This document shows positions 19,038-30,194 of a stretch of DNA of 64,000 nucleotides, piece after piece. Numbering within the stretch: the stretch's first letter is position 1; every line of letters begins with the position of its first letter. The translations under genes were made by a program, and so were the position numbers. The notes beneath the pieces were generated by a model that saw nothing but the letters and a program-made list of their open reading frames with translations, searched no databases and had not been told where the DNA came from. The DNA is from Paraburkholderia lacunae (lineage in GTDB: Bacteria; Pseudomonadota; Gammaproteobacteria; Burkholderiales; Burkholderiaceae): assembly GCF_003353175.1 (NCBI RefSeq), contig NZ_QHKS01000002.1, positions 1 through 64,000 of the forward strand, read 5' to 3'.

Positions 19038-19268
19038 TCAGCGCTTTTCAGAAGTGGGAGGCGGGACGAGATCGATGCCGCCCGCGGAAAACGGGTGGCA
19101 GCGGCAAATACGCCTGGCGGCGAGATAAGTCCCGCGCGCGGCGCCATGATACTGGATTGCTTCGCGCGCGTAATCAGAGCAGGAAGGGTAAAAACGGCAC
19201 CGGTTGCCGAGCATTGGGCTCACGGCAACTTTGTAGAAACGCAGTAAAGCGATGAGTACCGTTTGCAT
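19038..19268 (-). CDS. yidD: Membrane protein insertion efficiency factor YidD
   Basis: 76 aa from ATG 19268; the family core [34 protein letters not shown] begins there. The three cysteines (CRFYPSC and CRCHPF) and the phrase [12 protein letters not shown] are signatures of YidD (DUF37). It is thought to assist YidC-dependent insertion at the inner membrane. An upstream in-frame start at 19358 would abut rnpA but adds an unconserved 30-residue tail. Confidence 0.93.
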   Translation of the reverse strand: MQTVLIALLRFYKVAVSPMLGNRCRFYPSCSDYAREAIQYHGAARGTYLAARRICRCHPFSAGGIDLVPPPTSEKR

Positions 19269-19365
19269 GGCTGGTGCGGCCTGACAGCGCCGCGCAACGT
19301 GGAGTACCGGGCGACGCCCGCGCAGCAGCGCTGCCAAAGCTGCGGTATGGGCGGTCACTTGAGCG

Positions 19366-19848
19366 TCATTCCGTCTTGGGCGCTTCCGCGGGCGGCGCCT
19401 CGCGACGGACGATTTCGCGCGCTGCCTTGTCCAGCAGCGCCTCGATTTCGCTGCGGCACAGCGCCTTCAGCGGCGGCGACGAGGCGCTCGGCAAAGCCTT
19501 CTTGTCGAAGCGCGTGTGCAAACGCAGCAGCACATCCCAACCGCCGAATTCCGCGCGACGCAGCCGGAAGGCTTCACGCGCGATTCGACGTACCAGATTA
19601 CGCGTGGCCGCGCGCGGCGCATACTTCTTGCCGATCACGAGACCGAGGCGAGCGTCTTTGCCGGTGGGCCGGCCGTAAACCACGAAGTGCGCGGTTCGGC
19701 GCCACGGGCGCAAACGAAAAACGGATGAAAATTCATCCGTTTTCAGCAGCCTTGCGGCTTTGGGGAAGGCGGCTTGCGCTCGCAACGGAACCGAGCCCTG
19801 TTGCGGCGCCCCAGCCGCTCCCGCTTCACCGCGGGCTTCGCTTATCAC
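19366..19848 (-). CDS. rnpA: Ribonuclease P protein component
   Basis: 160 aa from GTG 19848; the frame opens at TTG 19863 and no start has a good ribosome site, so the N-terminus is uncertain. The conserved part begins [19 protein letters not shown]; the RNR motif reads [13 protein letters not shown] and is followed by WDVLLRL. The protein binds RNase P RNA and helps it cleave tRNA 5' leaders. It has a long Ala-rich N-terminus and a C-terminal tail, both common in Burkholderiales. It lies directly after rpmH. Confidence 0.94.
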   Translation of the reverse strand: MISEARGEAGAAGAPQQGSVPLRAQAAFPKAARLLKTDEFSSVFRLRPWRRTAHFVVYGRPTGKDARLGLVIGKKYAPRAATRNLVRRIAREAFRLRRAEFGGWDVLLRLHTRFDKKALPSASSPPLKALCRSEIEALLDKAAREIVRREAPPAEAPKTE

Positions 19849-19877
19849 AGACGGAGCGCGCAATCCGCTCGCCAGCC

Positions 19878-20012
19878 TTAGATCGCGAGGCGCTTGCGGC
19901 CCTTCGCGCGACGTGCGTTGATGACCTTGCGGCCACCTGCGGTCTTCATGCGAACGCGGAAGCCGTGGGTGCGCTTGCGACGGGTAACGGAAGGTTGGTA
20001 AGTACGTTTCAT
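19878..20012 (-). CDS. rpmH: 50S ribosomal protein L34
   Basis: 44 aa, highly basic: starts [22 protein letters not shown] and ends in KRLAI, identical in layout to bacterial L34. ATG at 20012. It is a component of the large ribosomal subunit. It is first in the rpmH-rnpA-yidD-yidC chain and divergent from dnaA, the conserved arrangement in Proteobacteria. Confidence 0.98.
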
Positions 20013-20396
20013 GTTGCTCTCACTTGATCGAAAAATAACCGCGCGATCATCGCTGAAAGCGCAATGGCCGGAGGTTTACTGAATTGGTTTTCGCGGAACC
20101 CGCTATTTAAACCCGTTTTCTGTTGGGCGTCAATAGTTTAGCCTGGTTCGGCCGTGGGCCCGGCGCGCTTCGCCAAGTGATCGGTCCCTGTGGATAACTC
20201 CCTTTCGGGTCCGATTTGGCGTTAGAATCTCGCCTTACTTCCCAAAAATCCTGCACGCCGCTCCGGCTCGCTTGCCCCGCAAACCCTTGTGGAACAAGCG
20301 CCTGGAGCCGTTACGCCTGGCTGCTCAGGGCCTTGTTGCGTGCGCGCGACAGTGGCAGCGGCGAACCGCCGTGCACACCATAACGACAGCAACTCG
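20013..20396. promoter_or_regulatory. dnaA box: rpmH-dnaA divergent spacer with one perfect DnaA box
   Basis: The 384-base spacer contains one perfect DnaA box, TGTGGATAA, at 20189-20197. A single box fits autoregulation of dnaA by DnaA better than an origin, which needs several boxes and an unwinding element. AT-rich DNA at 20100-20145 probably carries the rpmH promoter. The dnaA frame is open upstream to 20289, but family comparison puts the start at 20397. Confidence 0.6.
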
Positions 20397-21989
20397 ATGA
20401 ACGATTTCTGGCAACACTGTTCCGCCCTGCTGGAGCGTGAGCTTACGCCCCAGCAGTACGTGACGTGGATCAAACCGTTGGCCCCGGTCGCCTTCGACGC
20501 CGCTGCGAACACGCTCAGCATCGCTGCGCCGAACCGCTTCAAGCTCGACTGGGTCAAGAGCCAGTTCTCCGGCCGCATCGCGGATATGGCCCGCGATTTC
20601 TGGCACACACCGGTCGATGTGCAATTCGTGCTGGACCCGAAAGCAGGCATGCGCGCCCCGGCGGCAGCGGCGACGGCCCCGGCGCGTCCGGCTTCGGCCG
20701 CGCCGACGGGCGGCAACACGGCCGTTGCCGCGGTGGACGCGGCGGTCGGCGCCGTGCAAGCGGCGCAGGCCGCGCGCGCAGGCGGCGTCAATGGGGCTGC
20801 GCAGCAGAATGCGAACGCGCGCGCATCGGCCGCCGCAGCCGAAGATTCCGCCGACCTCGACCTCCCCAGCCTCGACGCGAACGAAGCCGCCGCCGCCCGC
20901 CGCACGTGGCGCCCCGGCCAGAGCGCGGGCGCGAGCGCCAGCAGCGGCGAAAACGACTCGATGTACGAGCGCTCGAAGCTTAACCCCGTGCTCACCTTCG
21001 ACAACTTCGTGACCGGTAAGGCCAACCAGCTGGCGCGCGCCGCGGCGATCCAGGTCGCGGACAATCCGGGCATTTCGTACAACCCGCTGTTCCTGTACGG
21101 CGGCGTGGGCCTCGGCAAGACCCACCTGATCCACGCGATCGGCAACCAGCTTCTGATGGACAAGGCCGGCGCGCGGATTCGCTACATCCACGCGGAACAG
21201 TACGTGTCCGACGTGGTGAAGGCTTACCAGCGCAAGGCGTTCGACGACTTCAAGCGCTACTACCATTCGCTCGATCTGCTGCTGATCGACGATATTCAAT
21301 TTTTTTCGGGCAAATCTCGCACCCAGGAAGAATTCTTCTATGCGTTCGAGGCGCTGGTAGCGAACAAGGCGCAGGTGATCATCACTAGCGACACCTACCC
21401 GAAGGAAATTTCAGGCATCGACGACCGCCTGATCTCGCGCTTCGACTCCGGCCTGACGGTGGCGATCGAGCCGCCCGAGCTGGAAATGCGAGTCGCGATT
21501 CTGATGCGCAAGGCGCAATCCGAGTTCGTGAGCCTGAACGAGGACGTCGCGTTCTTCGTCGCCAAGCATTTGCGCTCGAACGTGCGTGAGCTCGAAGGCG
21601 CGCTGCGCAAGATCCTCGCGTACTCGAAGTTCCACGGCCGCGAAATCACCATCGAACTGACGAAAGAAGCGCTGAAAGACCTGCTGACGGTGCAAAACCG
21701 GCAGATTTCGGTTGAAAACATCCAGAAGACGGTGGCCGACTTCTACAGCATCAAAGTGGCGGACATGTATTCGAAGAAGCGTCCGGCGAACATCGCGCGG
21801 CCGCGGCAGATCGCGATGTATCTGGCGAAGGAGCTGACGCAGAAAAGTTTGCCGGAAATCGGCGAGCTGTTCGGCGGGCGCGATCACACCACGGTGCTGC
21901 ACGCGGTGCGCAAGATTGCCGACGAGCGCAGCAAGGACGCGCAACTGAACCACGAATTGCACGTGCTGGAGCAGACGCTGAAGGGCTAA
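20397..21989 (+). CDS. dnaA: Chromosomal replication initiator DnaA
   Basis: 530 aa from ATG 20397 ([21 protein letters not shown]). Domain I residues 1-90; an unusually long Ala/Gly/Pro-rich domain II of about 100 residues, common in Burkholderia; AAA+ domain III with Walker [10 protein letters not shown] near 235 and Walker [11 protein letters not shown] near 297; domain IV with the DnaA signature [14 protein letters not shown] near 494. It binds DnaA boxes and opens oriC. dnaN and gyrB follow on the same strand. A single DnaA box in its upstream spacer suggests autoregulation. Confidence 0.98.
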   Translation: MNDFWQHCSALLERELTPQQYVTWIKPLAPVAFDAAANTLSIAAPNRFKLDWVKSQFSGRIADMARDFWHTPVDVQFVLDPKAGMRAPAAAATAPARPASAAPTGGNTAVAAVDAAVGAVQAAQAARAGGVNGAAQQNANARASAAAAEDSADLDLPSLDANEAAAARRTWRPGQSAGASASSGENDSMYERSKLNPVLTFDNFVTGKANQLARAAAIQVADNPGISYNPLFLYGGVGLGKTHLIHAIGNQLLMDKAGARIRYIHAEQYVSDVVKAYQRKAFDDFKRYYHSLDLLLIDDIQFFSGKSRTQEEFFYAFEALVANKAQVIITSDTYPKEISGIDDRLISRFDSGLTVAIEPPELEMRVAILMRKAQSEFVSLNEDVAFFVAKHLRSNVRELEGALRKILAYSKFHGREITIELTKEALKDLLTVQNRQISVENIQKTVADFYSIKVADMYSKKRPANIARPRQIAMYLAKELTQKSLPEIGELFGGRDHTTVLHAVRKIADERSKDAQLNHELHVLEQTLKG

Positions 21990-22208
21990 GCGGCCCGGAC
22001 GGAAAAATCGACCTGTTTATTTCCAAACTCGCCCCCATTTTAGTGAGGCGGTTCCGTTTTCAGGCACAATACAGGTTTAACCGCCCGGCGGCCGCGGGCG
22101 GATTTCACGCCGTGACAGGCGCTGCGTGGCGCCGGCGGGGAGCCACGGCTGCGTGCTGGAAAGCTGCCTGGCAAGGCGCGCAGGCCGTCATATCAACGAA
22201 GGAACTCT

Positions 22209-23312
22209 ATGCAACTGGTCAAGACCGAACGCGATAACCTCCTCAGGCCGCTGCAAACCGTGAGCGGCATCGTCGAACGCCGCCATACGTTGCCGATCCT
22301 CGCCAATTTGCTGATTACCAAGAACGGCCCGGACGTGTCGTTCCTGTCGACCGACCTCGAGTTGCAGATCACCACGCGCGCGGATTTCGGCGTGGGCGGC
22401 GATTCGGTCGCCACCACAGTGGCAGCAAGAAAGCTCCTCGACATTCTGCGCGCCATGCCCGACGGGCAGGTCACGCTCACGTTGAACGACAAGCGTTTGA
22501 CCGTGCAATCCGGCAAGAGCCGTTTTGCGCTGCAAACGCTGGCGGCCGACGAGTTCCCGACCGTCGCTCAGGCTAAAGACTACGGCGCGAACCTCGTGGT
22601 TCCCCAAAAGACGTTCCGCCAGCTGCTCGGCATGGTCCATTTCTCGATGGCCCAGCAGGACATCCGCTACTACCTGAACGGCATGCTGCTGGTGGTGGAC
22701 GGCGACCAGCTGATGGCGGTCGCGACCGACGGCCACCGCCTGGCGTTCTCGTCGATGAAGATCGAAGGCTCGTTCGCGCGCCAGGAAGTCATCATTCCGC
22801 GCAAGACGATTCTGGAACTGCAGCGTCTGCTGGAAGACATCGACGACACGCTGAAGATCGACATCGCGCCCACGCAGGTGAAGTTCACCTTCGGCCAGGT
22901 CGAACTGGTGTCGAAGCTGGTGGAAGGCAAATTCCCCGACTTCCAGCGCGTGATTCCGAAGTCGCACAAGAATCAGTTCGTGATCGGCCGTGAAGAACTG
23001 CAGCGTTCGCTGCAACGCGCCGCGATTCTGACTTCGGACAAATTCAAGGGCGTGCGCTGCATCATCGAGCCGGGCCAGTTGAAGATCATGTCGACCAACG
23101 CCGATCAGGAAGAGGCGCAGGAAGAACTGGAAATCGCATACGACGGCGACAGCGTCGATATCGGGTTCAACGTCACGTATCTGCTCGACGTGCTCGCGAA
23201 CCTGAAGGTCGACATGTTGCAAGTGAGCCTTGGCGATGCCAGCTCCAGCGCGTTGATCACGATTCCCGAGAACGACGAATTCAAATACGTCGTGATGCCG
23301 ATGCGCATCTAA
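22209..23312 (+). CDS. dnaN: DNA polymerase III beta subunit (sliding clamp)
   Basis: 367 aa, full length. Begins MQLVKTERDNLLRPLQTVSGIVERRHTLPILANLL and ends with VMPMRI, as in bacterial beta clamps; three repeated clamp domains of about 120 residues are present. It dimerises around DNA and tethers DNA polymerase III and other factors. AAGGAA precedes the ATG. The 219-base dnaA-dnaN spacer is GC-rich with a CCGCCCGG..GGGCGG stretch and may hold a separate promoter. Confidence 0.98.
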   Translation: MQLVKTERDNLLRPLQTVSGIVERRHTLPILANLLITKNGPDVSFLSTDLELQITTRADFGVGGDSVATTVAARKLLDILRAMPDGQVTLTLNDKRLTVQSGKSRFALQTLAADEFPTVAQAKDYGANLVVPQKTFRQLLGMVHFSMAQQDIRYYLNGMLLVVDGDQLMAVATDGHRLAFSSMKIEGSFARQEVIIPRKTILELQRLLEDIDDTLKIDIAPTQVKFTFGQVELVSKLVEGKFPDFQRVIPKSHKNQFVIGREELQRSLQRAAILTSDKFKGVRCIIEPGQLKIMSTNADQEEAQEELEIAYDGDSVDIGFNVTYLLDVLANLKVDMLQVSLGDASSSALITIPENDEFKYVVMPMRI

Positions 23313-23337
23313 CGCGTCCAGAAACCAAGAAGACACC

Positions 23338-23365
23338 AAGGGGCGCAGCGCCCCTTTGGCGTTTT
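23338..23365 (+). terminator. Weak hairpin between dnaN and gyrB
   Basis: AAGGGGC pairs with GCCCCTT around GCAGC; a short T run (GTTTTT) follows only after a few bases. It may attenuate rather than end transcription. Confidence 0.45.
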
Positions 23366-23378
23366 TATGGTGTTTTGA

Positions 23379-25898
<2,520 letters not shown>

Positions 25899-25935
25899 TA
25901 TTTTAGGTTGTCGTAGGGCGCCAGAGTAAGTGCGA

Positions 25936-25952
25936 CTGGCGCCACAGTTTTG
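25936..25952 (+). repeat. 17-bp direct repeat, copy 1 (copy 2 at 26041-26057)
   Basis: CTGGCGCCACAGTTTTG occurs exactly at 25936-25952 and 26041-26057, 105 bases apart, with similar bases continuing on both sides (GACTG follows each after one or two bases). Confidence 0.85.
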
Positions 25953-26106
25953 CGACTGTGGGACGGAGTTAATGAGATTAGACTACTTAGACGTGAAGTG
26001 GCCGCACTATTGCGTGCGTAGGCTGTAAGAGTGATTGCGGCTGGCGCCACAGTTTTGGGACTGGTAAGCCCTAGGAATCGCGAATACCCTAAGGTTGCGC
26101 TCGCGA

Positions 26107-26143
26107 CGCGGAGGTCGGGAGTTCGATTCTCCTCCGCGCAACA
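26107..26143 (+). repeat. tRNA-like 3' fragment or stem-loop
   Basis: GGGAG-TTCGATT-CTCCT (26117-26133) has the length and bases of a tRNA T-arm, including the GTTCGATTC B-box, and is followed by a 7-base acceptor-like strand, one base and CAT in place of CCA. No matching D-arm, anticodon arm or 5' acceptor strand is found upstream. The same bases also allow an 8-bp stem CGCGGAGG / CCTCCGCG. It may be a tRNA end left by an integrated element, or a chance hairpin. Confidence 0.35.
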
Positions 26144-26227
26144 TTCTCCGGCGAACGGACCCTGTCGGCTAACATGTATTAGCCTGGACCGGACCTGACA
26201 GGTAGTCGGCGCGCGCGTGTTCTCGTC

Positions 26228-26341
26228 TCACGCAGGCGTAATAGTCAGCTTCCCTCTCTCGACCTCCACCCGGATCCTCCCACTAATCTCAAACCCCACC
26301 TCCTCCAACTTCCTGGTTCCTTTGCCGGCATTATCGCCGGC
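26228..26341 (-). pseudogene. Remnant of a SymE-type toxin gene
   Basis: A 37-residue open segment on the minus strand reads ..KLEEVGFEISGRIRVEVE and ..RGKLTITPA before a TGA stop. This matches the C-terminal half of SymE-type proteins (the W/K-L-x-x-x-GF-x-x-G-x-x-I-x-V-x-x-x-x-G-x-L-x-I-T-P pattern of the AbrB-like fold). The frame is closed by TGA at 26342-26344 and has no start codon, so the N-terminal half is gone. SymE in E. coli is an SOS-induced type I toxin, often in defence neighbourhoods. Confidence 0.6.
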
Positions 26342-26418
26342 TCAGGCCCCGAGCGTTCCACTTATCCGACTGTCCGAATTTGCGCGGCCACCTTTGTGCG
26401 CCCTCTGCAAGACACTAC

Positions 26419-28296
26419 TTACTGTAATGCTCCAGCAACGTGGCTTCTGAAGTAGGCCTCGGTTTCAGCGTCCGCGAAGCAGACGTAACAGCCTTTCATG
26501 CCGCGAGAGAGCAGGACGCGATATGTGTTCTTCACCAGCCGTGTAAAGTCGTCCTTCGACTTCTTCACAGTCGTGTCGTGCGACTTAGTTTTATCTCCGA
26601 CCCACGCGTCTTGAGATGGATCGAAGCGCAGGTCCCGTCCGAAGATGATCCCGGCGTAGTCGAACTCAAAACCTTGGGCGGTATACACGCATCCGACCTG
26701 GTTAATCCCGTTCGGGTGATGCGCCCAAAGCGACGATTTCGGAATGCCTGCAGCAAGCCGCCCCGAATCGGGCCTTGCGTTCCACGGACGGTTGAAGTTT
26801 CCGAGCACGACGTCGGCCTGAAGCGTACCGTCCTTGTTAGGATCGGACCAAGGCCAACAGAAGCCGGCCGTCAACCGGCCAGTCGCACCCGCTTGCACCT
26901 TATCCTTGATGGCGTTTTCCAAAGCTTCCGGAGACTGAAAAATCCGGAAATCGAAAGCGCCGTGATCGTTCCATTCGAAGCGCGGACGATCATCGATGCC
27001 CAACATCGTGTTTATCCAGCGAACAAACGCATCTGAGCCGTTACAGCGGAACTGGGCCTCGAGTTCGAACTCGTGCACCGCGCACTTGTACTTCTGCGCG
27101 TACTCCCGAATGTAGGCGACGGAGCCGATCTCATCGGGGCGTACGATTTGATGATCGTCGATGAGAAATACCAAAACACGTGCGGCCGCGATCAACTCCT
27201 CCAGTTGCTTCAGACCGGATTTCTTGTTCGCCGGCGTGAAGCGGTTGCTGCTCACGTCTCGGATACGATGTGCTTCGTCAGTGACCAGCACATCTACGGA
27301 ATCAGCCTGCGCGCCTACGTAGTCGTTCGTGTACGTAAACAGCTCCTGACCTCGCGAACCAATTATCTTCCGCAGCGTTTCAGTGAACGCTTTGGAGCCG
27401 GTCACGTAGTGCGTCGAGTAGTGACTTGATAGCAAACTTGCTACGAGGTTGACCGCCAGCACAGACTTGCCGGTGCCTGGACCGCCTTTGATGATGATGA
27501 TCTGCTTCTGACGGTCATGCACTCCGCGACGCGCAGCGGTCATCACGGCGTCGAACGCCACCTGCTGCTCGTCAAGCAGCGTGTACTCCGGGTTGTTCTT
27601 GATCACGGACGCAACATAGTCCATCAGCTTCTTGCTAGGACGATAGCGATTCTCTTCCATGCGACTAAGCACTTCCAGACCGTCGCCGCCTCCAACCCGC
27701 TCCACCAGAAACTTGACGAACTCGTCTACGTCGTCGGCGCTGAACGTCGGTGCCGCATCCAGCAACGCCGAGAATTTAGGCGCCCGGAGCGGATCAGCTG
27801 GGTGCGAATGGTAGTTGTGTAAATAGGCACAAGCCGCAACTTCAATCGGAGTCTCGTCCGCGTAGCAAGCTTCATGATTGTCCCGAAGATAGGACGCGTA
27901 TAGCGCTACCTGAGCAGAGGGATGCAATACGTCGCGGACAGACCCATTAATGAACGTTGAGACTTCGTTGTCCCCCGCCGACTCCTCACATGCCTGCCAT
28001 TGTTTCAGCTCGATCGCTACGGCCGTCGGCGTTCCATCTTTCGCGAAGCCACATAGTAAGCAGTCGATACGCTTCGAGTTCGTCGGCAGTTGAAACTCGA
28101 GCATGACTCCCTGGTTGGTCAACCCGGCGCGCGAAAAAATGAGTGCGAGCGCGCGCAGGGAGTTTTGCCAGGATTGGAATTCACTCGGTGACGGATTTTT
28201 GGCGTATAGCTGGAAGCTGGTACGTAGCTTCTCTGCGATCTGGTTGCGCTCGCAGTCTTCGATGAATGTCTTGCAATGGTTTGCGTACAGTCGCAT
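26419..28296 (-). CDS. Nuclease-helicase fusion (PD-(D/E)xK-like plus DUF2075 SF1-type ATPase)
   Basis: 625 aa. Residues about 60-100 carry RIDCLLCGF followed by AVAIELKQW, a spacing of Asp and E-x-K typical of PD-(D/E)xK nucleases. The centre is an SF1-like ATPase: Walker A IIIKGGPGTGKSVLA near 275, Walker B VDVLVTDEAHRI near 337, and a sensor region VLVFLIDDHQIVRPDE near 378. The C-terminal helicase motifs read VYTAQGFEFDYAGII and NTYRVLLSRGMKGCYV, as in DUF2075 proteins. DUF2075 proteins are poorly studied and frequent in defence islands. It lies 36 bases downstream of a MazG-like gene on the same strand and next to vgrG and Wadjet genes, so a role in anti-phage or anti-plasmid defence is inferred, not shown. 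Confidence 0.8.
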   Translation of the reverse strand: MRLYANHCKTFIEDCERNQIAEKLRTSFQLYAKNPSPSEFQSWQNSLRALALIFSRAGLTNQGVMLEFQLPTNSKRIDCLLCGFAKDGTPTAVAIELKQWQACEESAGDNEVSTFINGSVRDVLHPSAQVALYASYLRDNHEACYADETPIEVAACAYLHNYHSHPADPLRAPKFSALLDAAPTFSADDVDEFVKFLVERVGGGDGLEVLSRMEENRYRPSKKLMDYVASVIKNNPEYTLLDEQQVAFDAVMTAARRGVHDRQKQIIIIKGGPGTGKSVLAVNLVASLLSSHYSTHYVTGSKAFTETLRKIIGSRGQELFTYTNDYVGAQADSVDVLVTDEAHRIRDVSSNRFTPANKKSGLKQLEELIAAARVLVFLIDDHQIVRPDEIGSVAYIREYAQKYKCAVHEFELEAQFRCNGSDAFVRWINTMLGIDDRPRFEWNDHGAFDFRIFQSPEALENAIKDKVQAGATGRLTAGFCWPWSDPNKDGTLQADVVLGNFNRPWNARPDSGRLAAGIPKSSLWAHHPNGINQVGCVYTAQGFEFDYAGIIFGRDLRFDPSQDAWVGDKTKSHDTTVKKSKDDFTRLVKNTYRVLLSRGMKGCYVCFADAETEAYFRSHVAGALQ

Positions 28297-28332
28297 TGGT
28301 CTTTGATTTTTGTTTTAGTTTTGGTTTGATTC

Positions 28333-28689
28333 TTAGTCTTGGTAGTCGGAGTACTTACGCGAATCCCCCCGGACTTTTTCGGCGGGATATTTCGCCCGAT
28401 TGACATCCATTTTTTCCAAACAGGCTTGATAGAGGTCGACATCAAGCTTGTCTGCAAGGCGGACGAGGTATAGCAATACGTCCGCCATTTCGTGACGAAT
28501 GGCAGCTTGTTTGCCTTCGTCCAGTTCGCTCTTGTCTCCGGAGGTCAGCCACTGAAATGGCTCCAGTAGCTCGCTGGCCTCGACGCTTAGAGCTGTCGCC
28601 AGATTCTTCGGCGTGTGGAACTTGTCCCAGTCGCGCTCATCCGCAAACTGACGAACGAGGTCACGCAAGCTAGCGAGGTCACTTTGCAT
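28333..28689 (-). CDS. MazG-like NTP pyrophosphohydrolase
   Basis: 118 aa all-alpha NTP pyrophosphatase. FHTPKNLATALSVEASELLEPFQW (near residues 24-48) and EMADVLLYLVRLADKLDVDL (near 67-86) supply the E-x-x-E and E-x-x-D magnesium ligands. The sequence is nearest to the DCTPP1/RS21-C6 branch, which hydrolyses dCTP and modified dCTP to the monophosphate and pyrophosphate. It is upstream of, and apparently co-transcribed with, the nuclease-helicase gene. Nucleotide depletion or sensing coupled to a nuclease would make sense as a defence strategy; housekeeping nucleotide cleaning is the alternative. Confidence 0.85.
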   Translation of the reverse strand: MQSDLASLRDLVRQFADERDWDKFHTPKNLATALSVEASELLEPFQWLTSGDKSELDEGKQAAIRHEMADVLLYLVRLADKLDVDLYQACLEKMDVNRAKYPAEKVRGDSRKYSDYQD

Positions 28690-29245
28690 CTCAAAATCTC
28701 TTCGGATGATGGCTCCCCCAGACGGCTGGGGATAACTAATCGGATCGGTCTTGCGGCATGAAATAGGGCACCGGGGGCGTCCCTGCTCGACGAATGGGTC
28801 GCGTCGTCCCTATCTCAATAAAAGGTGATGATATAAGACCGGGCGGTTTGATGCGTGCGTTATTTATTTGGCCGCGAGGGCGCGTGGCCGGGACGTGGTG
28901 GAGCAGGGGCGGCAAACTCGGCCGCGTTGCGTCCTGTTCGATGCAGGGGACTGTTGACCGCCTTTGCGTTCCTTCGCTGACGCGAGCCGAACTCGCCTAC
29001 CGCCCGCGCCGGGGCTCAGCTAGGCGAGCGTTGAGCAAGTACGGATCCTCGATCAGTGAGGGCTGTGCTCAGGCATGACTGGTCGCGTGACATGCCTGTC
29101 GACGCGGGCGGACTTGCCGCTGTCGGTGCAGAGAGTCACCGACAGCAGCGCCTTGCACCCGATCTACATGATCGTAACCGACACGCGTGCAGGCCAGCCG
29201 GACGGGTCGCTGGAGACCGCTCTTATAACTACGAAGCGATATCCG
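28690..29245. other. Gap between MazG-like gene and PAAR gene, no gene supported
   Basis: 556 bases of mixed composition. Open frames on both strands are short, lack ribosome sites and match nothing known to me. AT-rich DNA at about 28,810-28,870 may contain the promoter for the minus-strand mazG-like operon only if that operon starts further upstream than its ATG. The rest may be decayed DNA. Confidence 0.4.
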
Positions 29246-29503
29246 CTATCTAAGACCACCCGTAGGCAGCGAAGAAATGAGCGTGCAACCACACTCACAT
29301 GCGTCGCCGTGTTGCGCCACTTCCAAGCCCTTGTGACGAGCTTGCGACGTGGCATGGGCAATGTGGTTGTCTCCATGTTTGGGACAGGACACAGGGTCCC
29401 CGATTCTCGCAACGGGCTTTCCCATAAAGAAACAGCTAGCCGAACCACCCAGCACTTCACCATTCGAACTGGTACGGTCACCGACCCGTATCACACCCGG
29501 CAT
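29246..29503 (-). CDS. PAAR-domain protein (type VI secretion spike tip)
   Basis: 85 aa from ATG 29503 (an in-frame ATG at 29539 would add 12 residues). The PAAR pattern is clear: PGVIRVGDRTSSNGEVLGGS, FFMGKPVARIGDPVSCPKHGDN and a C-terminal CGCTLISSLPTGG. PAAR proteins cap the VgrG trimer with a zinc-bound cone and help load effectors. It is the last gene of the minus-strand vgrG island. The middle segment ARHKGLEVAQHGDACECG is His/Cys-rich, consistent with zinc binding. Confidence 0.85.
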   Translation of the reverse strand: MPGVIRVGDRTSSNGEVLGGSASCFFMGKPVARIGDPVSCPKHGDNHIAHATSQARHKGLEVAQHGDACECGCTLISSLPTGGLR

Positions 29504-29576
29504 AACTCCCCCGTCAGTTGAGTCGACACCCGACGCCATCGACTACCATCCTCGCGAGCTGAATCAGCTTCATCAA

Positions 29577-30182
29577 TCAATCGGCAAACATCTCTTCCGT
29601 CAATTTCACCGGCTCGCCGTTGACCGAAAACTTATACTGGATAACGTTCTTGTTCTGTGACGATTGCGTAGAAAAAGAGATCGCTCCATCGCTAGTCGAA
29701 AATTTCTTATCGACTTCTTCGCCGGCAATTTTTCCCGAAACGATAGCTGCGGAATACGGCGACAAAGCAGGGGGCATGCTTAAGTCTTTTACCAACTTGC
29801 GCATCCTCGGATTCTGCGCTGACTGATCGACGAGGCTCGCTTCGTAGATATATTTCCAGCCGGTGATCTTCTTGAGGTGATCTGCGATGTCGTCATCCCA
29901 CTGATATTTTTTCAGCAACTCCGCCAGCGTGACGGACGAATTCTTGCTGACTTTCACGCAACAAAGCACGCCGTTCTTTGTGCCGGCATCAACCAGTCCG
30001 CTGAACACCGTATCGCCGGCAATTTTTTTATCGACGAAAACAATATTGTGGCGCACCGCATTGGGTCCGCCACTAGCATTGGCAACAGGAAGTTGCTCCC
30101 ACACGCCAACGATCGGGGTTTGTTGGGCATTCGCAAAATTGCAGATCAAAGCGACAAAAACCGATACTGCGATCCTTCTCAT
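29577..30182 (-). CDS. Exported protein, candidate immunity protein of the T6SS effector
   Basis: 201 aa. Signal peptide MRRIAVSVFVALICNFANAQ, then a mature periplasmic protein of about 181 residues with a GVLCCVKV segment holding two adjacent cysteines and no recognised domain. It follows the cell-wall-degrading effector by 12 bases on the same strand. Effectors that attack peptidoglycan are paired with periplasmic immunity proteins encoded next to them, so that is the likely job. Lower GC and codon use than the core genes suggest transfer. Confidence 0.65.
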   Translation of the reverse strand: MRRIAVSVFVALICNFANAQQTPIVGVWEQLPVANASGGPNAVRHNIVFVDKKIAGDTVFSGLVDAGTKNGVLCCVKVSKNSSVTLAELLKKYQWDDDIADHLKKITGWKYIYEASLVDQSAQNPRMRKLVKDLSMPPALSPYSAAIVSGKIAGEEVDKKFSTSDGAISFSTQSSQNKNVIQYKFSVNGEPVKLTEEMFAD

Positions 30183-30194
30183 AATTTTCCTTAA

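Larger units (their letters stand above)
25899..26418. other. Scarred junction after gyrB
   Basis: 520 bases with no intact gene. Contents: an inverted repeat GGCGCCAG / CTGGCGCC (25917-25924, 25936-25943), a 17-bp direct repeat, a tRNA-like 3' fragment, an inverted repeat GGCTAA-CATGTA-TTAGCC (26167-26184) inside a CCTGTC/GACAGG pair, and a SymE-like gene remnant. Together these look like the left border of the accessory block that runs to about 44 kb. Confidence 0.55.

Noticed and set aside
20189..20197. rpmH-dnaA spacer as the chromosomal origin
   Set aside because: Only one perfect DnaA box and no trio or AT-rich unwinding unit; better explained as a dnaA autoregulation site.
29075..29521. 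Plus-strand frame overlapping the PAAR gene
   Set aside because: It covers the whole PAAR gene in antisense; the PAAR motifs are unmistakable.
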